Origin: Agelaius tricolor
Lineage: Eukaryota > Chordata > Aves > Passeriformes > Icteridae
Direction: 5' to 3'
NCBI GenBank assembly: GCA_023055355.1
Contig: JALJCS010000028.1
Coordinates: forward strand, 9,064,418 to 9,128,417
DNA: 64,000 nt
Shown: positions 16,490 through 29,639 of the stretch, piece by piece
How the letters are laid out: every line of letters begins with the position of its first letter
How positions within the stretch are numbered: the stretch's first letter is position 1
Notes under the pieces: model-generated
Databases searched by the model: none
Seen by the model: only the letters and a program-made list of their open reading frames with translations
What the model was told of the DNA's origin: nothing
Translations under genes and position numbers: made by a program

Positions 16490-16860
16490 ACGATTCCCAA
16501 GAACAGGTGAACCTTTCTGGAGCTGCTCATCCTGTGGGATTCCTGGAAAAAAACCAATTTGTCCATTGCTTTTGGATCAGAAAACCCCAAGATTTTGGCC
16601 CAGGTAAATTGAGCTGGAACCAGGATTTTCCAATAATTTTTGGGAAAGCCTTGTGGAGCTGCTCATCCCAGAGAATCCCTGGGAAAAACCAATTTGTTTA
16701 TTGGCTTTGGCTCAGCAAATCCCAGGATTTTGCCTCTGGCTCAGCAATCCCAGGATTTTGGCCCAGGGCTTGGAGCTTTTCCCGCGCTTTCCCCGGGAAT
16801 GCTCTGGAGCTGCTCATCCCTGGAAAAAACCAGTTCGTTAATTGCTGCTGCCAGGCCGGG
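16490..16860. repeat. ~140-bp tandem repeat, three copies
   Basis: Copies are marked by ctggagctgctcatcc followed by a-rich accaatttgt. The last copy runs into a unique GATA-containing segment at 16870-16920. Confidence 0.7.
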
Positions 16861-17159
16861 CTTTAATGAGCCGAGCCCAAGCTCCGCTATCTTATCTGGG
16901 CCTGATAAGCACCAAACGTTCCCGGGCGTTGCCAGAAACCCAATAAAAAATCTTCAATTTTATGGGTCCTGATGAAAAGCTGCGCTCTGCTGGGGCTGTT
17001 TGCTTGGCCGGGACAAATCCAGCTCCAAAAAAATTCCTGGCGTAAGAAAAAAGTTTGCCCAAGGCTTAGAAAAACCTTTAAAAATATCTTTAATTAATCA
17101 CAAAACTCTGAGTAAATGTTAAGAGCGGTGATAATTTGTATTTTGAGGGGATAGTTCCC

Positions 17160-17390
17160 TTTTTCTCTGGAATATCCTGATTATTATTATTAAATTTTAT
17201 TTATTATTCCACTATTATTATTATTACATTTTATTTATTATTATTCCTTATTTATTAGTAGTATTCTTCCCTTTTTCTCTGGAATATCCTGATGATGATT
17301 ATTATTATTGAATTTTACTTATTATTATTCCTTATTTATCATTATTATTCTCCCCTTTTTCTCTGGAATATCCTTATTTATTCTCTATTT
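17160..17390. repeat. (ATT)-rich tandem repeat
   Basis: Three ~95-bp copies of ctctggaatatcctgattat plus variable ATT tracts. From 17400 to 18160 the sequence is mostly unique; no gene is recognised. Confidence 0.75.
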
Positions 17391-18164
17391 CCAGTTCATT
17401 ATTGAGGACGGACACTTCCGATTTGGTGAATTCCATGTTCACCAAGGCAAGTATATAAAATAAAAATAACAAAACAGTAAAACTGACAAGAAAACATGGA
17501 ATTTTTGCTGCTTCCTCACAATGTCCAAGGCTTTTTTCCAGCTGTTTTTCCTGCTCCAACGACCCAGAGGCAATTAAAAAGTCGGTTTTAATGAAGCTTT
17601 AATTGTGCAGGTGCTTGGCAGCTCCCAGGGTGGAAAAGGGCAGGTGCTGAGAGGAAAAAAAAAAGGGCTAAATTTGACTTTAACAAGGACAAACACCATA
17701 AAAACATCGGGATATTTGTGGTGGGGCTCAGCTGGCAGTGCCAGCAAAAAAAAAAAGGAGTTTTTCTATTGGGATTTGGGGTGGGAATAAACAAAATAAA
17801 TCAATTTCTCATCCAGGAAGGAGCGTGAGGGTAAAAAACGGGGATGGGGCAGAAATTCTTCAAGCTTTGGATGGGGTATTTTGATTTTTGGGGGGATTTG
17901 CTGAGGGCTCCTCACCCTGGGAAGAAAACACCCCTTAGAAATCCAATTTTTTCATGGAATTCATCAGAGAACCCTGGAAAATCCCCACAAAAATCAACCC
18001 GCTCCATTTTCCTGCTGTGCTTTGTTCCAGCTCCTTCCTCAATTTCCTGTTCCCAGGTGGGAAAATTACACAGTTATTTCCACCTCAGTTGGTTTAAAAG
18101 TTGTTTTTTGAGGTGTCTGGGTGCAGTTTGAGGTCTAATCCCAATTTTCCCACTTTTTTTTGAC

Positions 18165-18975
18165 TTCCTCAGGGAGCTGAGGGGATTTGGGCCTCTTTTT
18201 TTTGGCTGGGATTTTTAAAAATTTCCTTTGTGTTTGAAGGTGAATTCTCCCCGTTTGTGAGGGGAATGTGCCTGAATTTCAAACCTCAGAGAGGTAAAAA
18301 TAATAAAGTTAACAGTAAATTGGCGTTTTTTTACAATTTCAATGGTCACATTTGTTAATTAGTTTTGTTTCAGCCCTTCTGAGGGGATTTGGGCCTTTTC
18401 CTTGGCCGGGAGTTTTTTAAATTTCCTTTGTGTTTTAAGGTTTTATTCTCCCCATTTGTGAGGGGAATGTGCCTGAATTTCAACCCTCAAAGAGGTAAAA
18501 AGAATGTAAATAACAGTAAATTGGCGTTTTTACCAATTTCAGTGATCACAATTGTGAATTAGTTTCATTTCAGCACCTCTGAGGGGATTTGGGCCCTTTT
18601 TCTTGGCCTGGAGTTTTTAGAACTTTCTTTTTGTTTTAAGGTGAATTCTCCCCGTTTGTGAGGGGAATGTGTCTAAATTTCAACCCTCAAAGATGTAAAA
18701 ATAGCAGTAAATTGTTGTTTTTACCAATTTCAGTGATCAGAATTGTTAATCAGTTTCATTTCAGCCCTTCTGAGGGGATTTGGGCCTTTTCCTTGGCCTG
18801 GAGTTTTTAAAATTCTCTTTGTGTTTTAAGGTCATTTCTCCCAGTTTGTGAGGGGAACGTGTCTGAATTTCAACCCTCAAAGAGGTAAAAAGAATAAGAA
18901 TAACAATAAATTGGCGTTTTTACCAATTTCAGTATCACAATTGTGAATTACTTTTGTTTCAGCACCTCTGAGGGG
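18165..18975. repeat. ~197-bp tandem repeat, four copies
   Basis: The marker gaggggatttgggcc occurs at about 18179, 18379, 18578 and 18773, with a partial fifth near 18969. Each copy includes gtgaggggaatgtgcctgaa. 19000-20150 is unique with no gene seen. Confidence 0.88.
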
Positions 18976-20159
18976 ACTGCGCTGCTTCAGCCACAGGCCA
19001 GGAAAATTATTTCTGTTTTAAAACAAAGCAGAAAACAAATGGAGCTCAGAGGATTAAAGTTCCTGAAGATCCTCTCTCCCAGCTCTGTTATCTCCTCATT
19101 TTTCCAGGAAAATTGTTCCAATCCTTTTCCCTTATCCCTTCCACCCCTGGAAGCTGGGAAACGATGGGAAAAAAAGGAGAATTTCCCGCATTTCCCCCCT
19201 CAATAAAAAATCCTCTCCCATGAAATAAATAACAAACCCAACCAAGCAGAGCCTTGGAGCATTTTCCTCGCCGGGAGCCGAAGTTAAAAATTATTCAAAG
19301 TAAAAATTCCTGGCCTGTGAAGCAGAGGCTCCGACTGTACCAGGCAAAGATTTCCACCAGCGTTCCCTGGAGATAACAGAGTAGGAGGAAATCCCAAATT
19401 CCATCGGCAGCTCCTATTCCCACCTCGTTTTCCCTCCTTTTTCTCCTTTTGGGATCAGGATTTGACCTCTTCTCCTGGGTTTTGTTGGAGTTTCAAGGAC
19501 AAAGAGATCTGGGCGCCACAAGTAAGTGTTGGACTTTATCCCCTCCTAAGGAAGGATATTTTTTTTTTTTTCTGAGGGATTCTTGGATTGGGATTTTTTA
19601 TAGGGCGTTTAGGAGCAAAATGGGTGAAAAATCCTGGATTTTGAGGTGCTTGGGGTGAATTGTAACAGGGAAACTTCTTGGGGGCAAAATGGTTAAAAGA
19701 GGTATTTCCCAGTTTTCTGGTGATTCCTGGAAATTCCCAGCCATGGATGCAGCTGTTTGAGAGGGAATTCCCATTGGAAAATATTAGGATAAATCACTTA
19801 TTTCCCAATTGTTTGGAATCCTGGGGATATGTTGTAGTTGGTGTTGTCTGGGATCACATCTTGGGTGGTTTGTAGGGAACTTGGAGTGTTGGAATATTCC
19901 TGGATTTTAGCATTCTGAGGGGTCCCGGAGCTGGTGGAAAATCAGGGATTTCCACTTTGGTGGGAACCTGGAACAATCCCAAATCCCTGCTCTTCCTGCA
20001 GAGCCAAAAAAAAAAAAAAGTGGGAATCTTTCTTAAAATGTGCCTGGAGAAGAGGGAATTTTATTGAAATCTTGGATTTTTTGGGATTTGCTGAAAGGGC
20101 TGAAAGCCTAGGGATGAAAAACAATAACAATAATTATTGTGACGTTTGGCACGATTGAA

Positions 20160-21365
20160 TTTCCCTAAATTCATCCAAAAGTTCCTAAAATGATCCAGAC
20201 GTTCCCTAAAATCCTCCAAAGGTTCCTAAAACAATCCAGGGGTCCCTAAAATCATCCGAAAGTCCCTAAAATCCTCTAAAATTCTGTAAAATAATTTTTA
20301 AATCCTTAAAATCATCAAAAAAACCCTAAAATCCTCCAAAAATCACTAAAATCCTCCAAAGATCCCTAAAATAATTTTTAAAAATCCCTGAAATCATCCA
20401 GATGTTCCCTAAAATCATCCAAAAAATCCCTCAAATCCTCCTCAAATCACCCAGAGGCTCCCTTAAATCCTGCAAAAATCCTTAAAATCCTAAAAAAATC
20501 CCTCAAAAAACTCCAGAGGTTCCCTAAAATCCTTCCAAAAGTCCCTCCAATCCCCGCCCAGACCCCTGCATTCACAGCCGGGGTGCAGCCCCAAGGCGGC
20601 CCCGGTTATTCCCCAGCAGGCCGGGTTTCTTTGGGCTCTGCGGGATAAATGAGGACAAAACCCTGCAGGGTTCAAGGCTCTTTGGGCTTCTTTGGGCTCT
20701 GCGGGATAAATGAGGACAAAACCCTGCAGGGTTCAAGGCTCTCTGGGCTCTTTCCCCTCAGCCCAAGCCCAAAGCGCCGCCGGAGCCGCTCCCGGAGCTC
20801 CTGAGGGAGCCGGAAAAGGCCGCGGGCTCCGGATCCGGGAGCGGCGCCGGGCGCGGTTTCCATGGGATCCCTGAGGGGAAGGGGAAACCCGCGCTTTTAT
20901 CGCTTTTCTGCTCTGTTTCGGCAGGAAAAGGCCGGAAAAATCCCATTTTTCTCTGGTTTTCTGATCTCTTTCAGAGGACAAAAAAAAAAAAAATCCGGAT
21001 TTTTCTCTATTTTTCTGCTCTGTTTCAGCGGGGAAAATACGGATTTTTCTCGGTCTCCCGCTCTGTTTTAGGCGGGAAAGGGCGAAAAAAATCGGCATTT
21101 TTCTCTGGTTTTCTGATCTCTTTCAGAGGAAAAAAGGGGAGAAATCTGGATTTTTCTCTATTTTTCTGCTCTCTCTCTTAGGGGAAAAATCCAGATTTTT
21201 CTCTGGTTTTCCACTCTGTTTCAGGGAAAAAAAATCCGGATTTTTCTCTGATTTTCTGCTCTGTTTCATGGGGAGAAGAGCAAAAAAATCCGTATTTTTC
21301 TCTGTTTTTCTGCTCTCTTTCAGAGGAAAAAAAAAATCCATATTTTTCTCTATTTTTCTCTCTGT
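20160..21365. repeat. Three tandem arrays around a small GC-rich block
   Basis: 20160-20560 repeats ccctaaaatcctccaaa. 20630-20755 is a ~63-bp duplication (gggataaatgaggacaaaac). 20890-21365 has about eight ~60-bp copies of ttttctgctctgtttcag. The GC-rich block at 20760-20870 is CpG-containing but has no recognised gene. Confidence 0.8.
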
Positions 21366-21984
21366 TTCCACCCCACATTCCTGACGTTCCTTTGGGAGCG
21401 TGATCCTATAAAAACCCCGCTCCCACCTCCAGCACTTCCATGGAGCTGCTGAAAATCCAGAATTTTGCCATCATTTATTAATTCCAGCACCTGAAAATTG
21501 GAGTTATTTAATGCTCTGAACACATCCTGGGGGGTTTTTTTGGGATAAAACAAAGATGTGCCCTCATTATTCCCAAAATTCTCCTTTCCCAGGGATATCT
21601 GGGATATGAAACACAAAGGGTTGGGGTTTTTTGTTGGTTTTTTTTTCCCTTTTGTTTGAACTCCGTGACTCAAACTTGGGGCAAATCCAAGGCAAATAAA
21701 AGGTGCAGGCACAGAGTTAACTCCTGAATTTCTGGAATTTCAGGATGGGGAAGGAGCCAAAAATCCCTCCCAGTTTTTGGGATCTGGCCTTTTCCTGTTT
21801 TTTGGGGTTGGATCCCTGTCCAGGCGGATGGGAGCTGAAAATTCCCAATTTTTCCTTTTAAATCCTGCTGGGGTTAGGCAGCACCTGCTTCCCGAGCTTT
21901 TCTGGGAATGCTTTTTTTGGGATGGAGCCGGAGGGTTGGGGGTTTTGGGATCCATCCCAGAGCCTCGTGCCAGGTCAGGAGCTG

Positions 21985-22215
21985 TGGGATGGAAATTCCT
22001 GGAAATTCCTGAGAATTCCTGGAAATTCCTGGTAATTTCTGCAGTGGAATAGAGATTTAAAGAATGGAAAAGAAGATTTGGGAATGGGTTTTGGGGCCTG
22101 GGGTGAGAATTCCTGATCATTCCTGATAATTCCTGGAAATTAGTGACTTTTCCTGATCATTCCTGGAAATTCCTGATTATTCCTCATAATTCCTGGAAAT
22201 TCCTGGTAATTCCTG
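21985..22215. repeat. 11-bp repeat (ggaaattcctg)
   Basis: Imperfect copies of attcctggaaattcctgata interrupted by unique sequence. Nothing gene-like is seen from 21370 to 22830. Confidence 0.7.
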
Positions 22216-22834
22216 CTGTGGGATGGAGTTGGAAGGGATGGAAGAGGAAATTTGGGAATGGTTTTGGGCCCTGGGAAGGGGCAGCTCAACCCAGATCCAG
22301 GCTGGATCTTTGGGAAAATCTTTGGGAATATTTGGGAGGGGGGAGATGCCGATTTCAAGGCTGAGATCTCAAAATTCGGGAATTTTTCCAATCCCCCAGC
22401 TCCATTTTCACTGAATTTCGCTTCCTCTGCTCTGTTTTCTGCTTATCCCAAAGATGAATTCCCAAAATCCCAAATCCCAACAGGAAAAATTCCCAAACCC
22501 CACCCTAATTCCATGATTTGGAATTTAATAATGAATTTTATCTGCCTTAAAACTCCCAGGGCAGAGAAATTCCATTTTCTTTTCACTTTTTCTTCCTTTT
22601 CCTGGGATTTTTGAACTCACCTTTGGGAAGCAGCAGAAGCAATCATCGGCTCCCCTAATTAACATCGGATTTTGCATAATTAAATATTAATTAGGGCAGC
22701 ACGTGGCAAAAAGAAAGGGTGGCAGGTGCCAGGGATGAGCATTTGGGCAGGGAAGAATGTGGATTTGAATAATTTTGCCTGGAATTCCATCTTCCTGCTG
22801 GGATTTAAAGCTTCCCTGATTTCCTTTGCAAGTG

Positions 22835-23560
22835 AAACGAGCGCAGGGAAATTTATTTGGGATATTGAAACAATCCCAGGAAATTAATGGAATAAATCCG
22901 TGAGGGGTTTTAGGGATAAAAGAGTGAAGAAATTGGGAGATCCCTCTGGAATTCTGGGCAGTTTCACCCTCCTGTTCTGTGTTCTTCCTTCAGAATTCCT
23001 TTAAATTCCCAGATTTTTATTTGGGATATTCAGACAATCCAGGGAAAATAACGGGATAAATCCTCGAGGTGTTTGAGGATAAAAGAATGAAGAAATTGGG
23101 AGATCCCTCTGGAATTCTGGGCAGTTTTTCTCTCCCTTTCCCTGTGGTTTTTCAGATCCTTCAAATTCTCTGATTTTTATTTGGGATATTGAAATAATCG
23201 CAGGAAATTAATGGGATGAATCCTTGAGGGATTTTAAGGATAAAAGAATGAAGAAATGGGGAAATCCCTCTGAAATTCCCTCCCTTTCCCTGTGGTTTTC
23301 CTTTTTCCAGATCCTTCAGATTCCAAAATATTTATATGGGATATTCAAACAATAAGGGAAAATAACAGGATAAATCCTTGAGGTGTTTGAGGATAAAAGA
23401 ATGAAGAAATTGGAAAATCCCTCTGGAATTCTGGGCAGTTTTCCCTCCTGTTCCCTGTGGTTTTCCAGATCCTTCAAATTCCCAGATTTTTATTTGGGAT
23501 ATTGAAATAATCGCAGGAAATTAATGGGATGAATCCTTGAGGGGTTTAAGGAAAAAGAGA
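22835..23560. repeat. ~160-bp tandem repeat, five copies
   Basis: The marker tttatttgggatattgaaa recurs at about 22851, 23018, 23177, 23330 and 23491, each with agaatgaagaaattgggaga. Confidence 0.88.
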
Positions 23561-23625
23561 TTTTTGAAAGAGAGGGGAATGAGAAACGCTCTGGAATTCT
23601 GGTGGGTGTCACAGCAGTGCCCCAG

Positions 23626-23688
23626 TGACATCACAACGATGTCATAGTGACGTCACAATGACGTCATAGCAGTGCGACGATGACGTCA
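23626..23688. promoter_or_regulatory. Phased cluster of CRE (TGACGTCA) sites
   Basis: Three perfect palindromic CREs lie at 23648-23655, 23659-23666 and 23681-23688, with a TGACATCA at 23626-23633 and a CGATGTCA at 23637-23644. Starts fall on an 11-bp grid (one step, near 23670, is degenerate). CREs bind CREB/ATF dimers. The nearest gene on the same side is the miR-200 locus 11 kb away, so a target is unknown, and the cluster could be a by-product of an 11-bp tandem repeat. Confidence 0.5.
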
Positions 23689-23734
23689 TATCGGTGTCAC
23701 AGCCTGGGGGCCCTGGGGACCTGCTGGCCAATGT

Positions 23735-24560
23735 CACCCTGGTGTCCCATCGGTGTCCCATCCGTGTCCCATCCGTGTCCCATCCGTGTCCCATCGGTGT
23801 CAGTGTCCCATCCGTGTCCCATCACTGTCCCCCCCCGTGTCCCCCCCGTGTCCCCCCCGTGTCCCCGCGCTGTCCCCGCGCTGTCCCCGCGCTGTCCCCT
23901 CCCGATCTCCCGGGTTCAAGGAGCTCCAGTGCCACCGGGAGGGGACACCGCGGCCGGGGGGGGCCAGCGCGGCCCGCAGGCCCCTTCATTCCCCGGTCAC
24001 TGCGGGGCCGTGCTGCCCGCCGCCCCCAAACCCCAAAAAGTGATTCTGGGGACGCTTTCCGGGGCCGTGACCTCCCTTCTGTTGGTTTTGGGCGGGTTTT
24101 TTTAGCAGCTGAGTCACCAAAATGTCACCAGATTGTCACCTGATCCTTCCTCCTGCAACGGGCCCGCCTGGAACTGGGGCTGGGCCGCCCCAAAACCAGG
24201 AGGTTTCGGGGAAAATTGGGGTTCCAGCCTCTCCCAGCCCAAATCGGAAAGGATTCAGGGATAAATTTGGGGTTTGAGCCTTTCCCACCCCAAATCTGAA
24301 AGGATTCAGTGAAAAATTGGGGTTTGAGCCTTTCCCACCCCAAATCTGAGAGAATTCATGGATAAATTTGGGGTCTGAGCTTTTCCACCCCAGTTCTGAG
24401 ATAATTCAGGGAAAAATTGGGGTTTCAGCCTTTCCCACCCCAAATTCAGGAGAATTCATGGATAAATTTGGGGTCTGAGCTTTTCCATTCCTAGTCTGAA
24501 ATAATTCAGTGATAAATTGGGGTTTGAGCCTTTCCCACCCAAATCCAGGAGGATTCAGGA
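23735..24560. repeat. 11-bp and ~60-bp arrays
   Basis: 23740-23890 is an 11-bp repeat (tgtcccatccg) grading into C-rich tgtccccgcgc. 24180-24560 has six ~60-bp copies of ggtttgagcctttcccaccc. A GC-rich unique segment at 23890-24120 shows no recognisable exon. Confidence 0.8.
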
Positions 24561-25439
24561 ATAAATCAGGATCAAAATCCCAAAAAAACCCCATCCCAGA
24601 GCTCGGAGCTGCAGCTGGAATTGGCTGCCCTGAGGAAATCTGGGAATTTGCATCAGTTCTGATTTTAATGGGGTGAGACGTGGCCCAGGCCCCTCTTTTC
24701 CCTGCAATCCCAAATCCCATCCCGTAGGATTTGCATGGATCATTCCCGTATTTGTTTCCAGGCAGGTGGCTCTGAGCCCCTTTAATCCCATATTTAAATA
24801 GGGATGGAAATTCAGGGGAAGGACCTTAATCCCACAGGAAAATTCCCTGCTCCAGCAGATTTATGGGATCTGTGGAACTGGGGAGGGATTGATAAGGAAG
24901 GAGAATTCATCCCAGATTTTTGGGGTTGTTAAAGGGAAACTCAGATCAAACTCCCTGGAAAAACTTTTGGGAGTTTTTTGCTCCTGCCCCAAAAATATCC
25001 CTGAGAATTCCCAGTTTAAACCCTCCTGAATTGGGATTAAAAGGGTGATTTTAGGATTAAAAGGATGATTTTAGGATTAACACCATCCCATAGCTTTAGG
25101 ATTAAAATGATGGATTTGGGATTAAAATGATGGATTTATGATTAAAATGATGATTTTATATTTATAATTTTAGGGTTAAAAACAATGATTTTATGACTAA
25201 AATCGCACTTGTGTGACTGAACCCATAGCTGGCCCTGAGCCCTAATCCAATTTTCCCTTTTTTGGGGTTTCTCCCGTTCTGCACCTGCCCTGCACCTGCT
25301 GTAACCCAGCCAGGGCAGCCCCACCCCATTCACTGCTGGGGCTTTGGGGCCGTTCCTGAGGAGTTCCCGACCCCAGGCCAGGCCTGACCCCGCACGGGCT
25401 CCCGGCCCCTTTGTCTCCCTTTATTGGCTCCGCTGCCAT

Positions 25440-26560
25440 CGCTGGGGAAAGTCGAGCTTTTAACCATTTCCAGCCTCTTTTGGGGTTTTCCACAGGGTTT
25501 GGGGTCGGGTTTTTGGGAGTTTTGCTGTGGGGCTGTTGGTGTTTTACCCCTGGCAGAGGAAGGGAAGGTGCTCAGTGTGTATTCTATGCACCTTTTATTG
25601 ATTTAATCCAGAACTGCCCACACTGAGCTGCAGAATCTGAGTTTTTAACCATTTCCTCCCTCTTTTGGGGCTTTCCACAGGATTTGGGTTGGGTTTGGGA
25701 TGATTTCACTGTGAGGTCGTGGATTTTTTACCCTTGGGAGAGGAAGGGAAGGTGCTCAGTGTGAATTTTATGTTCCTTTTATTGTCTTAATCCAGAACCG
25801 CCCACATTGGGCAGCAAGAAATTGAATTTTTAACCATTTCCTCTCCGATTCAGGGTTTTCCAGAGGCTTTGGGGTTGGACATTTGGGAATTTGGCTGTGG
25901 GGTCATGGATTTTTCACCCTTTGCAGGAGGAAAGGAAGGTGCTCGTTCCTTTTATTGTCTTAATTCAGAACCACCCACACTGGGCTGCAAGAAATTGAAT
26001 TTTTAACTATTTCCTCCCCAGTTTGGGGTTTCCCAGGGGATATTTGGGATTTTGGCTGTGGGGCCATGGATTTTTAGCCATGCTGGGTGTGGGAGTGCGT
26101 GGTGTGGATTTTGTGTTCCTTTTATTGATTTAATCCAGAACCTGTCCAATTGGGCTGCACAAAAATTGAGTTTTTAACCATTTCCTCCCTCATTTGGGGT
26201 TTTCCAGAGGACATTTGGGATTTTGGCGGTGGGGTTGTGGATTTCTTACCCTTTGGGGGAGGAAAGTGCTCAGTATGAATTTTATGTTCCTTTTATTGAT
26301 TTAATCCAGAACCTCTCACACTGATCTGCAGGAAGTTGAATTTTTGACAATTTCCTCCCCAAGTTGGGGTTTCCCAGGGGACGTTTGGGATTTTGGCTGT
26401 CGAGCCGTGGATTTTTTACCTTTGAAGAAGGAGGGGAAGGTGCTTGGTGTGAATTTTATGTTCCTTTCATTGATTTGATCCAGAACCTGTCCAGTCGGGC
26501 TGCAGGAAATTGAATTTTTAACCATTTCCTGCCCGCTCCGGGTTTCCCGGGGGACATTCG
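25440..26560. repeat. ~175-bp tandem repeat, about seven copies
   Basis: Marker ttttattgatttaatccaga recurs near 25595, 25778, 25957, 26127, 26293 and 26463. Each copy has a ttaaccatttcctccc block. 24560-25440 is mostly unique with short ttttaggattaaaa repeats near 25040-25200. Confidence 0.88.
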
Positions 26561-26784
26561 GGGTTTTGGCTGTGGGGTTTCGGCCGTGCTGGGGTGGGGT
26601 GGGGCAGGAGGGGCCGGAGCTGTCGGGGCACGCCGGGGGCAGGGCAGGTGCCGGGAGCCCTCCCTGTGCAGGTGACTCAGAGCGGGCACACCTGGCACAC
26701 CTGAGCGAGCGCCCGCTGCGCTTCCTGCCCCGCACCGCGCCCGGGCCTGGACCGGCACGCGGGGCTGGGGGACGGGGATGGAGC

Positions 26785-27790
26785 CTGGCGGGGAGGGGTT
26801 CCCAGAGGAACCGGGGCTGGGGTCAGAAATTTGGGATAAATCCTGCCCTGGGAGGGGTTCCCAGAGGAACCGGGGCTGGGGTCAGACGTGCAGGAGAAAT
26901 CCTGCCCTGGGATGGGATTCACAGAGGAACCGGGGCTGGGGTCAGAAATTTGGGATAAATCCTGCCCTGGGAGGGGATTCCTGGAGGAACTGGGGCTGGG
27001 GTCAGACATGCAGGAGAAATCCTGCCCTGGGAGGGGTTCCCAGTGAAACCATGGCTGTCCCATCCCTGGATATCTGGGGTCAGAAATTCAGGATAAATCC
27101 TTCCTTGGGATGGGATTCCTGGAGGAACCGTGGCTGCCCCTGCCCTTGAGCCTGTCTGGGATCAGAAATCCGGGAGAAATATTTCCTTGGGATGGGATTC
27201 CCAGAGAAGCCATGGCTGCCCCTTCCCTGGATATCTGGGATCAGAAATTTGGGAGAAATTTTTCCCTGGGATCAGAAATTCGGGACAAATCCTTCCCTGG
27301 GATGGGATTCCCAAAGAAGCAGTGGCTGCCCCAGCCCTGGATGCCCAGGATCAAAAATTTGGGACAAATCTTTCCTTGGGATGAGATTCCCAGAGAATCC
27401 ACGGCTGCCCTGTCCCTGGATGCCCGGGATCAGAAGTTCGGGAGAAATCTTTCCTTGGGACACTGAGAAATCCCTGGGATGGATTTCTCACAGATACCAT
27501 GAGAGGCCCTGAGATTTAATTTGGATTTTGGCTCCACTCAGCTGCTCCAGGAGGAAACAAAGGCAGGGAAAGGATGGCCTGGAAAATGCAGGATGGTCTG
27601 AAAACAAATCTGGGATTGAATTGAGTTTTTTGCTCCACTTAACTGCTCCAGGAGGAAACAAAGGCGGGGAAAGGATGGGCTGAAAACCAATCTGGGATTA
27701 AATTTGGATTTTTGCTCCCCTCAGCTGCTCCAGGACAAACAAAAGCAGGGAAAGGATGGCCCAAACCCCCCGGGATGGGCTGAAAACCAA
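26785..27790. repeat. ~60-bp and ~95-bp arrays
   Basis: 26785-27470 has about eleven copies of gaaccggggctggggtcag with aatcctgccctgggagg. 27520-27790 has three to four copies of agctgctccaggaggaaaca. Confidence 0.88.
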
Positions 27791-28069
27791 TCTGGAAAAC
27801 CAATCCCTAAGCTCAGCCTGGCTCCTGGCAGCCCCAAGCTTTAGATGGGAAATCTTCGTGCTCTGCAGATGAAAGCCTTTGTTCCTTTTATTTTTTTATT
27901 TTTTTTCATTCTTTTTTCCTCTTTCTTTTCAGTCCCCTTTGTCCTGCGGGATCAGCGATCAGGCAGGGAGGAGTGGCAGGAGGAAAGGGCAGGAACGGCT
28001 GGAATTCCTGGGAAGGAGGGGATGTGGAGCTTTCAGCCATGCTCTGCTCGGCCCGGGCTGCCAAGGACA

Positions 28070-29095
28070 GTTTTAAACCCATTTATCAAAATTCTGTGCT
28101 GAATCCAAGGGTTTAAACCGGATTCTCAAAATTCTGTGTTGTTATTCCAAGGGTTTTTAAACTGGGCTCTCAAAATTTTGTGCTGAGCCCAAGGGTTTAA
28201 CTTGAATTCTCAAAATTCTGAGCCCAAGGTCCCAAGGAAGAGTTTTTAAACTGGATTCTCAAAATTCTGAGTCTGAGGTCTCAAGGAATGGTTTTTAAAC
28301 TCAGTCTGAGGTCTTATGGGCAGTTTTGAAGCTGGGTTCTCCAAGTCCTGTGCTGAGCCCAAGGTGATCAAAAAGCTCAGTGAAAGGCCCTAAACAATCA
28401 TCATTTGACTGATCTGGGCTTCATTCAGGACCGGGAATTAAGCTCAGCTTAAGGGCTCTGATTTCCCAGTGTTTGCTTTGGTTGGAACAGGGAACGAATC
28501 CCCCGGGGCTGATTAATGGGATCCTGATCCCTCCTGGGAACCCTCGATGCTTCCCGAGGTTTGGGATCCATCTCCCCTTTCACTTGTGCTCTGTGCAGAC
28601 ACAGCTGAGCGCCTGCAGAGAGACCAGGGCCGAAACTGAAAAATATGAGGAATATTTAGGGTTGTTTCAAAGATTTGGAGTTTTTTCCCCAAGCTTTTGA
28701 GGGGTTTTTTTCCCAACGATTTTAAGGTTTTTCCAAAGGTTTTGAGGTTTCTTTAAAAGATTTTAAGGTTTGTTTTTTAAATGATGTTAAGGTTCTTTCA
28801 ACGCTTTCGTGTTTTTTTCCCAGTGTCCTCCAGGGTTGATGGGGTAGGGAATATTTAGGATTATCTTCTAATGGGAATGTTTTCTGAGATTGATGGGGTA
28901 GAGAATATTTAGGGTTTTCCTCCAATGGAAATGTTCTGTGGGAATGTTCTGTGGGAACGTTCTGTGGGGTTGATGGGGTAGAGAATATTTGGGATTATTC
29001 TCCAATGGGAACGTTCTGTGGGAATGTTCTTCAGGATTGATGGGGTAGGGAATATTTAGGATTGTCACCCAATGGAAATGCCCTCTGGGAACATT
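28070..29095. repeat. Two diverged arrays
   Basis: 28070-28370 repeats tctcaaaattctgtgctgag (~52 bp). 28720-29095 repeats tgatggggtagagaatattt (~65 bp). 28380-28700 is unique; no gene recognised from here to 29640. Confidence 0.75.
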
Positions 29096-29639
29096 CTGTG
29101 GCGATGTCCTGCCCACGGCAGGCCCCAGCCCAAACCCGGCCCCACAGATTCCAGCCCCCATTCCCAGTCCCACACACCCAGCCCGTTCCAGGCTGGCCTC
29201 GGGAAGCGGAGCTGGGGAAGGAGCAGCTCGGGAGCTCAGCTGGGGCTGCTCAAACCCCTCGGACCCACCCCGAGCTTCCCAAGGGAGCCGGGGGGCAGAG
29301 CTTGGCTCCCGTGGGGATTTGGGGCCAATTAGGGCATAATTGGAGTCAGGAGTGCAGCTTCCCTGGGAAATCCGAGCCTGCTGCCTTCATAACAAGGAGA
29401 AAACATTTGGTGTTTTTGTTTGATTTTCAGGGCACCGAGGGGAATTCTCTGACGCCGTCCTTGAAAGGGGATGATTCCCCATTTTTAAAGGATATTTAGA
29501 AGGCCACACTTCTAATTTTTAACAATTCTTCTCTTTTAAATGCTTTTGTTTAAAATGCTTTTCTTTTAAATGCTCCTATTTTTAATGTTTTTATTTTAAA
29601 TGTGGAGAGGTCAGAGCTCTTCAGGGCCTAAAGGAGCTC

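Noticed and set aside
23890..24120. Possible TTLL10 or other exon in a GC-rich segment
   Set aside because: Frames here give Pro/Ser/Cys-rich sequence with no tubulin-ligase motif and no convincing splice-site pair.
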